From contig CAYWML010000019.1 in NCBI GenBank assembly GCA_964459515.1, forward strand, positions 1 through 22,173: DNA of 22,173 nt, read 5' to 3'. The stretch comes from Scatosoma sp964459515 (GTDB lineage Bacteria > Bacillota > Clostridia > Christensenellales > Borkfalkiaceae). Shown in pieces: positions 16,312 through 22,173 of this stretch; position 1 is the stretch's first letter; each line of letters starts with the position of its first letter. Under the pieces are notes generated by a model. That model did no database searches. It was not told where the DNA came from and saw only the letters and a list, made by a program, of their open reading frames with translations. A program made the translations under genes and the position numbers.

Positions 16312-16968
16312 TCAGTCGGTTGCCCTGTACAATTTTCCTGCGAGCATGGCAAGCGAAGCCGCCAAATCTTCCGTTTTCAGGATAACGTCCTTATCGGGTA
16401 CGCGCAACGGCGCAGGGGCAAAATTCCATATTGCTTTAATACCTGCCGCCACCATTTTATTCAAAACGTCTTGCGCCGCCGCCTTCGGCACGGTGATAAT
16501 TCCGATGCTGATTTTATGCTCTGCGACAAATCGCGCAAGAGAGGACATCGGCAAAATCTTTTTGCCCGAAACTTCCGTCCCCACCAGCTGTTCGGAAATA
16601 TCGAACGCCGCCACCACGTTTAAGCCGTTATTCTTGAAGCCCTCGTAACCGAGAAAAGCTCTTCCTAAGCCGCCGGCTCCGACGATGATCGCGTCCGACA
16701 GATTGTCGTAACCCAAAAACTTTTCGATATCCACAATCAAACGAGGAACGGGAAAACCCAAACGAGGTCGCCCTGCCTCCGAAGATACCAACGCAAGGTC
16801 TTTGCGCACAAGCACCGACGATACGGAAATATTCTGCGCAATCACCGTCGAAGAAATGTATTGCGCCCCCTTGGAACTTTCTTCCTGCAAAAAATGCAAG
16901 TATAGCGGCATACGCGCCAGCGTTGCCTTGGAAATTTGGCTGTTCGTCTTTCCGTCCGTCTGTTTCAT
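16312..16968 (-). CDS. rex: Redox-sensing transcriptional repressor Rex
   Basis: Rex is a homodimeric repressor that binds DNA when NADH is low and releases it when NADH rises, de-repressing fermentation genes. The 218-residue protein has an N-terminal winged helix (ISSTVIAQNISVSSVLVRKD, residues 38-57) and a C-terminal Rossmann domain with VGAGGLGRAF (96-105). The usual motif is GAGNLG; here Asn is Gly. The C-terminal swapped helix (TEDLAASLAMLAGKLY) is also present. The linker GRPRLGFPVPRL matches the usual GxxGxGY wing only loosely. The ATG has AAGGAG upstream. It is next to adhE, a standard Rex target, and a palindrome over its own promoter suggests autoregulation. Confidence 0.94.
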   Translation of the reverse strand: MKQTDGKTNSQISKATLARMPLYLHFLQEESSKGAQYISSTVIAQNISVSSVLVRKDLALVSSEAGRPRLGFPVPRLIVDIEKFLGYDNLSDAIIVGAGGLGRAFLGYEGFKNNGLNVVAAFDISEQLVGTEVSGKKILPMSSLARFVAEHKISIGIITVPKAAAQDVLNKMVAAGIKAIWNFAPAPLRVPDKDVILKTEDLAASLAMLAGKLYRATD

Positions 16969-17012
16969 CGAACTTTGCTCCTTTTCTTCCGCATAGAACG
17001 GTGTTTTGATTT

Positions 17013-17041
17013 ATTATACGCTTTTTTATCGATAAAAACAA
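17013..17041 (-). promoter_or_regulatory. rex-adhE promoter with an overlapping palindrome (candidate Rex operator)
   Basis: TTGTTT (17036-17041), 17-bp spacer and TATAAT (17013-17018) on the minus strand. The 16-bp perfect palindrome TTTTTATCGATAAAAA (17023-17038) covers the -35 and spacer. It only loosely resembles the clostridial Rex consensus TTGTTAANNNNTTAACAA, so the operator assignment is tentative. Confidence 0.65.
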
Positions 17042-17054
17042 GCGATTTATAAGT

Positions 17055-17085
17055 AAAAAAGCAAAAACCGAAGCCTTTGCTTTTT
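17055..17085 (-). terminator. Terminator of the hydrogenase-like/binding protein/permease operon
   Basis: On the minus strand AAAAAGCAAA (17076-17085) pairs with TTTGCTTTTT (17056-17065) around a 10-nt loop, ending in T residues. Modest GC in the stem makes it weaker than the others. Confidence 0.6.
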
Positions 17086-17110
17086 AAAAAATATTCCTCT
17101 CCTGCGCTTT

Positions 17111-17869
17111 TCAGCGAACACGCCGCTCCGCCGTCGCGGCAAACGAAGAAAACAACGCTTCCAAACAAAGCCCCGTCAAGAAAACGACGAAAACCAGCGC
17201 AAAAAGTTGCGGCACTTTATCTACGTAAGCCCTTATATCCTGCATCATGCCGCCGAGGCTGTCCGCCGTGTACGACACGATTTCCGCCGAAACGACGAGT
17301 TTCAGCGCGAACGATACCGCCGCGCCCGATTCGCGAAGTACGTACGGCGCGGAAAGCGGAAGATAGATCGAAATTACCCTTCGCCAAACGGACGCGCCGC
17401 AAACGCGACTCGCGGCGATCAACTGTTTATCAATCCCCGACAACGCCGCAAGTATTCCCGTATATAGCATGGGAAACAGTGACAAAAACGCCACTGCCAC
17501 GGGCGCGTCGCCTGCCCCGAACAATTTCAACAAAACGAGCAACGCGGCAATCATCGGCAAAGAGCGAAACGCCGAAACGAACGGCATGACGAACACGCCA
17601 AACGAGGGGAACAGGTATGCGACAAGAGCCAAAAGCAATGCAAAAACAAAAGAAATCGCAAACGCGCGAAATACCCGTCCGAGCGTTTGAAAAAAACTAT
17701 TCCAAAAATCACGCGTACCCAATATTTCCGTCGTTTTGCGGAAAACGTCCGACGGCGACGGCACGAGAAACTCGTTGCCGACCGATACGTACAACAAAAG
17801 ATAGCAGGCAGCCAAAGCGGCTGCCGCCAACAACAATTGTATTCCGTTTTTCAACAATGTCCGTCGCAC
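17111..17869 (-). CDS. ABC transporter permease, TauC/SsuC (nitrate/sulfonate/taurine) type
   Basis: The 252-residue membrane protein has a leading helix followed by the binding-protein-dependent permease domain. It keeps the FLVPSPSDVF start typical of this type, FFQTLGRVFRAFAISFVFAL, and the ATPase-contacting EAA-like loop IAASRVCGASVWRRVISIYLP. I prefer the GTG at 17869, which has AAAGGA eight bases upstream and starts 16 bases after the binding-protein stop. A TTG at 17899 would add ten residues but overlaps that gene. It is the last gene before a terminator, and the cognate ATPase gene that normally accompanies it is not present, so the ATPase must come from elsewhere if the transporter works. 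Substrate unknown. Confidence 0.85.
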   Translation of the reverse strand: MRRTLLKNGIQLLLAAAALAACYLLLYVSVGNEFLVPSPSDVFRKTTEILGTRDFWNSFFQTLGRVFRAFAISFVFALLLALVAYLFPSFGVFVMPFVSAFRSLPMIAALLVLLKLFGAGDAPVAVAFLSLFPMLYTGILAALSGIDKQLIAASRVCGASVWRRVISIYLPLSAPYVLRESGAAVSFALKLVVSAEIVSYTADSLGGMMQDIRAYVDKVPQLFALVFVVFLTGLCLEALFSSFAATAERRVR

Positions 17870-17885
17870 GCTATCTTTCCTTTTT

Positions 17886-18926
17886 TTACAGCTGTCCAAC
17901 CCCTATTATCAGCCCGTATTTCACCAAAACCGTCTTCAACGTCAATCCGGGAACGTTATTCATCTGCAAAACGCCGATTTTCTTGCCTTGCAAGGAAGAA
18001 ATATTTTCTGCCGTAATCGCCTCGCCGTCTTTGGAAATCAAATACAAATTCCCGTGCGTGACCGTTCCCAACATGATATATTTTTCACCCGAACCGAGCA
18101 ACTTGCTCGCCGCGGTAATCGGCAATACGCACAAATCGGCATTTTTCGCTTCGTCGCTATACGTGACTTGCGCCGAAATCGAACCCGAATCCACCACTTT
18201 GTAGGTTACGCCGTCCGAATCCGTATCGTCGCGCATCATTTTCGCCAATGCCAAAGCAGGCGCGCCGTCGGGCATACATACCGTAATTTCCGACTTCGGC
18301 GAAACCATTTCCGGCTGCGTTTCCGTCGGCGTATAATCCCAATAGAAACCGTCTTGCGGATTTGCCGCCGCATTCGCGTCCACCCCTCGAATATTCCTCA
18401 AAAAGTCGTTCACCTCTTCCTTATCCGCGCTCGCGTACGTAAAACGAATGCCGCACCGCGAAACAACTTCCGAAGAAAGCAACGGCGCTTTTAAGCTCGT
18501 ATTCGCCGCCTTGTCCGCCATGTGCGATTGCACCGCCTCGACCAATTCCGTTCCCGTTGCCGTTGACAACCACTGCATCGAATCGCGAAGTTGCGCCGTA
18601 AACGACTGCAACCAAGCCGCTTGCGTTTCCACAAGCTCCTTTTTCGCCACGAGCACCGCCTGCGGATAACCGTTTTCGCCGCCGTACAAACGCTGTAAAT
18701 CGCCTTTTATGGAATACCCTTTTTTGCTCTGCGCCGTCGCCGCCGGTTCGGCAAGGAGAAAATAATCCGCCTCGACCGTGCCTACGGCGTCTGCCCCCGT
18801 AATCGCGCCTAAGCGCACCACTGTTTTCTCGTCTACGCTCGGCGGCACTTCGTTTTTACAAGCCGTCGTTCCGCAAAGACAAAACGCCGCCACAGCCAAT
18901 GCCGCAATTTTATGAATTTTTTTCAT
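17886..18926 (-). CDS. Substrate-binding lipoprotein (NMT1/SsuA-like) with halves in permuted order
   Basis: The 346-residue protein begins with a lipoprotein signal peptide (MKKIHKIAALAVAAFCLCGT, then C23). The body is the extracytoplasmic binding protein partnering the TauC-like permease. However, the order of its parts is swapped. Residues ~35-200 hold what is normally the second half: VEADYFLLAEPAATAQ, then LYGGENGYPQAVLVAKK, then VVSRCGIRFTYAS and FYWDY. Residues ~212-338 hold what is normally the first half: EITVCMPDGAPALALAKMM, then NADLCVLPITAASKLLGSGE, then LQGKKIGVLQMNNVPGLTLK. All joints are in frame. GGGAGG precedes the ATG, 16 bases after the upstream gene's stop. The family call is firm; the permutation rests on my knowledge of the usual strand order. 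Confidence 0.8.
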   Translation of the reverse strand: MKKIHKIAALAVAAFCLCGTTACKNEVPPSVDEKTVVRLGAITGADAVGTVEADYFLLAEPAATAQSKKGYSIKGDLQRLYGGENGYPQAVLVAKKELVETQAAWLQSFTAQLRDSMQWLSTATGTELVEAVQSHMADKAANTSLKAPLLSSEVVSRCGIRFTYASADKEEVNDFLRNIRGVDANAAANPQDGFYWDYTPTETQPEMVSPKSEITVCMPDGAPALALAKMMRDDTDSDGVTYKVVDSGSISAQVTYSDEAKNADLCVLPITAASKLLGSGEKYIMLGTVTHGNLYLISKDGEAITAENISSLQGKKIGVLQMNNVPGLTLKTVLVKYGLIIGVGQL

Positions 18927-18942
18927 GCCTGCGACCTCCCGT

Positions 18943-20898
18943 TTATCTACGGTTCTTCATTCTCTTCATTTTACGTCTGTCTTTCGTAGACATTCTCGTA
19001 TAATAAGCTTGTTTCTTTCCTGCCGTTTCCTCGATAGGAGCTTCCTCAACGGGAGCTTCCTCTACAAATTCAACGGGAGTGTCCGCAACGGGAGCCTCTT
19101 CCGCTACTTCTTCAACGACTTCCGCAACGGGTTCTTCCACTACTTCTTCAACGACTTCCGCAACGGGTTCTTCCGCTACTTCTTCAATAACTTCCGCAAC
19201 AGGTTCTTCCGCTACTTCTTCGACGATTTCCGCAACGGGTTCTTCCACTGCTTCTTCAACGACTTCCGCAACAGGAGCCTCTTCCACCGTTTCTTCAACG
19301 ACTTCCGCAACAGGTTCTTCCACCGTTTCTTCAACGACTTCCGCAACAGGTGCTTCCGCCGCTTCTTCAATAACTTCCGCGACGGGTTCTTCCACTACTT
19401 CTTCGACGATTTCCGCAACGGGTTCATCCACCGCTTCTTCGACGATTTCCGCAACGGGTTCTTCCGCTACTTCTTCAATAACTTCCGCAACGGGTTCTTC
19501 CACCGTTTCTTCAACGACTTCCGCAACGGGTTCTTCCGCTACTTCTTCGACAATTTCCGCAACGGGTTCTTCCGCCGCTTCTTCAATAACTTCCGCGACA
19601 GGTTCTTCCACCGTTTCTTCAACGACTTCCGCAACGGGTGCTTCCACTACTTCTTCAACGACTTCCGCAACGGGTTCTTCCACCGTTTCTTCAACAATTT
19701 CCGCAACGGGTTCTTCCGCTACTTCTTCGACGATTTCCGCAACGGTTTCTTCTGCCGATTCTTCAACAACTTCAAAATCGGACGTTTTCACGATTTCTTC
19801 TTCCAACGGCTCTCCGCAAACGATTTCGACGATCTCGTTCATTTGTTCGGCTTCGCCGCTACGGCACAACGCATTCCACATCTTCACGAGAGAAGGCACG
19901 CCGGGTACGCGATCAGCCGAACGAGCCGCCCGATTTCTGTCGATATACTTCAAGCCGAGCTTACGCAAACGACAAGTCATTTCCGCATCGTCCTCGCCGC
20001 AGCCGAAACCGAGCTCGCCGTTTTCACACGCCGTCACTTCCACATAATCGTACTGCGCTCTGCCTGCGCGAATATCGGCAATCACAGCGTTCGCCTCCGC
20101 CAACGAATGCGCTACGGCAAAACGATACGTCGTTCCGTCCACGCACACAGTTGCCGTGCAACGGCTGCGTTTGCCGTAAAAACCGCTATATTCCAACTTC
20201 CGAAACGCGTCTTGCGTTTTTTCTTTTAATAAGCAACGCGCCACGCTCTCGGCATCGCCGCCGCACGCCGCCGCAATATAACCTGCCCCCGACGCCGCCC
20301 CGAACGGCGTATCGATTTCCGCTTTCCGCACCAAGCGCAAATTGATCTCCGCAAAAGCAAGCATCTCGCGAAGCTCCGCCAAAGTCAGCGTAACGTCTAC
20401 GCCGAGCTCGTCTTGGTTCGTATCGTCTGCTACCACCGAAATCACGCGGATAACGCGATCGGGGAACAAACCGCCGTAATATTTCTTCAAGAGTTTCGCG
20501 TGCACGCTCGCCGCGGACGGCAATAACTCCGCCGCAATTTGCGGATAGTTCTCCTGCGCATACGCCGTCCAAGCCGCGCACTCCGAAGAAAATACGGGCA
20601 TACCGTCTGCGCGTTCTTTCTTTTTCGACACTTGCCGCACGCGAAGCGCGGTTAAAAGATCCGAAGCCGCCGCCGTATCCGTTACAACGTCCGCCCCGAA
20701 AGCGTAAAGCACGGCGGCAAGCTTCCCAAGCCCGTCTTCGCCGCGCGCCAAGCCCAGCGTTTCGCCGATAGCCACGCGCACCGTGGGTGAAACTTGCACC
20801 GCGACAAAATCGCGCGTTCCGCTACCCGTCAACAAAGTCCAAGCGTTCTCCACCGCACCACTTTCCATTTCCTCGTATTCATATACCTGTTCTGCCAT
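18943..20898 (-). CDS. Degenerate [FeFe]-hydrogenase-like protein with acidic repeat tail
   Basis: This 651-residue protein has the fold signature of the [FeFe]-hydrogenase H-domain at residues ~30-345. It contains AVQVSPTVRVAIGE (33-46), an L1 motif reduced to SSECAAW (104-110), an L2 motif SVVADDTNQDE (154-164) in place of MPCxxKxxE, and SGAGYIAAACGGDAESVA (203-220). L3 is EVTACENGELGFG (287-299) in place of EVMACPGGCxxGGG. The small-subunit-like tail follows (LGLKYIDRNRAARSADRVPG). Of the four H-cluster cysteines, C107 and C291 remain; the others are D158 and E295. It has no N-terminal ferredoxin domains. Residues 386-603 are 18 units of VAEVVEE-x-x-EEP, followed by a basic C-terminus (KDRRKMKRMKNRR). 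GGGAGG precedes the ATG. Hydrogen turnover is unlikely; a sensory or scaffolding role is a guess. Confidence 0.75.
   Translation of the reverse strand: MAEQVYEYEEMESGAVENAWTLLTGSGTRDFVAVQVSPTVRVAIGETLGLARGEDGLGKLAAVLYAFGADVVTDTAAASDLLTALRVRQVSKKKERADGMPVFSSECAAWTAYAQENYPQIAAELLPSAASVHAKLLKKYYGGLFPDRVIRVISVVADDTNQDELGVDVTLTLAELREMLAFAEINLRLVRKAEIDTPFGAASGAGYIAAACGGDAESVARCLLKEKTQDAFRKLEYSGFYGKRSRCTATVCVDGTTYRFAVAHSLAEANAVIADIRAGRAQYDYVEVTACENGELGFGCGEDDAEMTCRLRKLGLKYIDRNRAARSADRVPGVPSLVKMWNALCRSGEAEQMNEIVEIVCGEPLEEEIVKTSDFEVVEESAEETVAEIVEEVAEEPVAEIVEETVEEPVAEVVEEVVEAPVAEVVEETVEEPVAEVIEEAAEEPVAEIVEEVAEEPVAEVVEETVEEPVAEVIEEVAEEPVAEIVEEAVDEPVAEIVEEVVEEPVAEVIEEAAEAPVAEVVEETVEEPVAEVVEETVEEAPVAEVVEEAVEEPVAEIVEEVAEEPVAEVIEEVAEEPVAEVVEEVVEEPVAEVVEEVAEEAPVADTPVEFVEEAPVEEAPIEETAGKKQAYYTRMSTKDRRKMKRMKNRR
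19090..19743 (-). repeat. 18 tandem 36-bp repeats encoding a 12-residue acidic unit
   Basis: The encoded unit is VAE[VI][VI]EE(V/T/A)(A/V)EEP, repeated 18 times, with two units carrying one extra Ala codon. Units differ by synonymous and conservative changes, giving a near-uniform 36-bp period. The reverse strand is also open in two frames across it, a by-product of the repeat. Confidence 0.95.
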
Positions 20899-20952
20899 TT
20901 TTTCATCCTCCCGATTATTTTCTTCGCGCGTACGCGCTTATGCATTTGTATT

Positions 20953-20981
20953 ATTATAGCATAAATATCTTCCGTTTTCAA
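20953..20981 (-). promoter_or_regulatory. Promoter of the hydrogenase-like operon
   Basis: TTGAAA (20976-20981), 17-bp spacer, TATAAT (20953-20958) on the minus strand. The leader of about 48 nt contains the small palindrome GCGCGTACGCGC. Confidence 0.8.
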
Positions 20982-21096
20982 GAGGCTAAACGAAAAAATT
21001 CTCCCGTTTTATACAAAATTTTGTCTTTTTTTTCAATATGCGCCAACGGGCATAGGTTTTCGGCGCAAAATTTTATTTTTTTAAGCTTTCCGTTGC

Positions 21097-21125
21097 TTGA
21101 CTTTCCGAAAAAATTCACCTATACT
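21097..21125 (+). promoter_or_regulatory. Promoter of the ECF S-component gene
   Basis: TTGACT (21097-21102), 17-bp spacer, TATACT (21120-21125). The predicted start near 21132 lies downstream of an ATG at 21128, which decides for the later start codon at 21155. The preceding stretch, 20982-21096, shows no gene. Confidence 0.8.
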
Positions 21126-21154
21126 ATATGCGAAAACTTTTTTTCGAGGTCACT

Positions 21155-21718
21155 ATGAAAAATTCGGCAAAACTTTCGCGTTCCTCTATATCCAAACAAA
21201 TCGCTTTTTCCGCGGCATTCGCCGCGCTTTGCACCGTCGGCACGGCGGTCATCGCCATTCCGCTTCCTTTCGGTTATTTCAATTTAGGCGACGTGTTCGT
21301 GTTGCTCGCAGGCTGGTGCTTAGGTCCGCTGTACGGCGCAACTGCCGCCGCCGTCGGAAGCGCGCTCGCCGACGTCGTTACGGGCTTTCCGCTGTACGCC
21401 CCTGCCACTTTTTTCATCAAAGGCTGCGACGCATTACTTGCCTACGCGCTTTGGAGCGCAATGCAACGTTTTTCGCAGGGGAAATTGCCCGATTGCTTAG
21501 CGCGAACGCTCTCCGCTTTCGCAGGAGAAGCCGCCATGGTCCTCGGCTATTTCGCCTACGAAAGCATTCTATATGGTTGGAGCGGCGCGCTTGCCTCCGT
21601 CGGGGGAAATTGCGCGCAAGGCTGCGTCGGCATCGTGCTTGCCGTCATAGTCGTCTGCATTTTGAGCTCCGTAAAAGGTATTTCTCGATTATTTCCACGC
21701 CTTACGGAAATAAAATAA
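21155..21718 (+). CDS. ECF transporter S component (substrate-binding membrane subunit)
   Basis: The 187-residue membrane protein is the substrate-capture subunit of an energy-coupling-factor vitamin importer. After a short basic N-terminus it has five to six helices, with the family stretch YFNLGDVFVLLAGWCLGPLY (residues 39-58), then VGSALADVVTGFPLYAPATF and FIKG. This pattern is that of the HmpT-like/DUF1393 S components, some of which carry thiamin precursors, but the substrate cannot be read. It works with the shared EcfA/EcfA'/EcfT module, which is not in this window. The ATG at 21155 has GAGGT five bases upstream. No riboswitch is seen in its ~23-nt leader. The following 140 bases show no gene and no convincing terminator. 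Confidence 0.85.
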   Translation: MKNSAKLSRSSISKQIAFSAAFAALCTVGTAVIAIPLPFGYFNLGDVFVLLAGWCLGPLYGATAAAVGSALADVVTGFPLYAPATFFIKGCDALLAYALWSAMQRFSQGKLPDCLARTLSAFAGEAAMVLGYFAYESILYGWSGALASVGGNCAQGCVGIVLAVIVVCILSSVKGISRLFPRLTEIK

Positions 21719-21858
21719 ATTCTCGTCCGCGCGCGTTATTACGCTCCGAGATTCGTATCGCGACGGCGTTTCCACACGAAGATTTCCCTAAAAATCGTAC
21801 GCCCTATCGATAAATTCTCGTTTTTTATAAAAAAATCGAAAATATCCGTCAAAATGAG

Positions 21859-21887
21859 TTGACAAAAGCATATTATTCGGTTATAAT
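21859..21887 (+). promoter_or_regulatory. Promoter of tRNA-Leu
   Basis: Perfect TTGACA (21859-21864), 17-bp spacer, TATAAT (21882-21887), 13 bases before the mature tRNA. Confidence 0.92.
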
Positions 21888-21900
21888 ATATGTCGTTAAT

Positions 21901-21985
21901 GCGGTCGTGGCGGAACTGGCAGACGCGCAAGACTAAGGATCTTGTGGGTAACTCCATGCAGGTTCAATTCCTGTCGACCGCACCA
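21901..21985 (+). tRNA. tRNA-Leu (anticodon AAG), CCA encoded
   Basis: An 85-nt class II tRNA. The acceptor GCGGTCG pairs with CGACCGC, the anticodon arm is CAAGA-CTAAGGA-TCTTG, a long variable arm TGGG-TAA-CTCCA follows, and the T-arm is GCAGG-TTCAATT-CCTGT, then ACCA. Loop positions 32-38 read CTAAGGA, so the anticodon is AAG with A34. The body is typical of bacterial tRNA-Leu. The A34 form would need TadA-made inosine to read CUU/CUC/CUA. Confidence 0.94.
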
Positions 21986-21990
21986 AGTCG

Positions 21991-22034
21991 TACCCAATTG
22001 AACCCGTAAAAAGGTTCAGTTGGGTATATTTTTT
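21991..22034 (+). terminator. Intrinsic terminator of tRNA-Leu
   Basis: TACCCAATTGAACC (21991-22004) pairs with GGTTCAGTTGGGTA (22013-22026), 14 positions with one mismatch, followed by a T-rich run. Confidence 0.88.
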
Positions 22035-22119
22035 GCTTTTAACGATCGTATATGTCAAGAATTTATGCGAAAAAAGTTGAAAAAAATTTTTTTCAAAGGG
22101 TTGGAGGAGCGAAAAACAA

Positions 22120-22173
22120 TCAAAGGGACTCCAAAAAAGCATTAAAAAGTTCGTTTGGCGTTGCAAATCCTAA
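22120..22173 (-). CDS. C-terminal end of a probable IS30-like transposase (cut by window edge)
   Basis: On the minus strand the last 17 codons before a TGA read LGFATPNELFNAFLESL. This resembles the C-terminus of IS30-family DDE transposases, which often end in LGxxTPxExF plus a few residues. The rest lies outside the window. The sequence between this stop and the tRNA-Leu terminator is AT-rich and could contain the end of the insertion sequence, but I could not define the inverted repeat. The assignment rests on a very short stretch. Confidence 0.45.
   Translation of the reverse strand, partial: LGFATPNELFNAFLESL

Noticed and set aside
19090..19743. CRISPR-like regular repeat spacing
   Set aside because: The 36-bp periodicity is a coding tandem repeat with no unique spacers and an intact reading frame.
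19079..20229. Long plus-strand frames opposite the repeat region, rich in Ser-Ala-Thr-Gly or Phe-Arg-Asn
   Set aside because: The 36-bp period of the real gene keeps the reverse frames open; they have no start sites or domains and follow the repeat exactly.
21715..21821. 12-bp direct repeat ATAAATTCTCGT at 21715-21726 and 21810-21821
   Set aside because: Short, AT-rich, and with no other feature of an attachment site or insertion; likely chance.
21739..22166. Two minus-strand frames across tRNA-Leu and its terminator
   Set aside because: They are antisense to the tRNA; the STGIEPA-like peptide is the usual artefact of translating a tRNA backwards.
22052..22173. A 40-codon plus-strand frame starting at 22052 and open to the edge
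   Set aside because: No ribosome site, low-complexity Lys/Asn-rich product, and it overlaps the more recognisable transposase end on the other strand.

Overview
The window looks like a chromosomal segment of an anaerobic, fermentative Firmicute of the class Clostridia. The grounds are the tilS-hpt pair, a Rex repressor next to bifunctional AdhE, the bifurcating transhydrogenase pair NfnAB, an ECF-type vitamin S component, a YtrA-like GntR/ABC operon, AGGAGG-type ribosome sites, and sigma-A promoters that almost all have a 17-bp spacer. Genus-level placement cannot be made from the sequence alone. Base composition is near 50% GC with AT-rich intergenic spaces and CG-rich coding regions.

Layout. 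1-371: no gene; a strong minus-strand promoter firing off the left edge with an unidentified leader, then the promoter and hairpin leader of a purine permease (372-1838, +). A bidirectional terminator separates it from the convergent tilS-hpt operon (-). Next on the minus strand come tRNA-Pro(AGG), a YfhO-type membrane protein, and the nfnA-nfnB operon. A plus-strand Kef-type antiporter diverges from nfnAB and converges on a three-gene minus-strand operon (GntR regulator, ABC ATPase, ABC permease). Then rex-adhE (-). From 17111 to 20898 a minus-strand operon encodes a degenerate [FeFe]-hydrogenase-like protein with a long acidic repeat tail, a substrate-binding lipoprotein whose two halves are in swapped order, and a TauC/SsuC-type permease with no ATPase. 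The right end has an ECF S component (+), tRNA-Leu(AAG) (+), and the last codons of a probable transposase (-).

How the genes fit together. The purine permease and Hpt form a salvage route (import, then conversion to IMP/GMP). NfnAB, Rex and AdhE are a fermentative redox set: NfnAB exchanges electrons between NADH, ferredoxin and NADP, AdhE disposes of NADH by making ethanol, and Rex senses NADH/NAD. The hydrogenase-like protein looks catalytically dead (two of four H-cluster cysteines replaced) and is the most unusual gene here. Its operon partner, the apparently circularly permuted binding protein, is the second.

Other points of note: both tRNAs carry A34 anticodons, which is rare in bacteria; and tilS and yfhO have their ATG exactly 6 nt after the -10 box, implying leaderless mRNAs.
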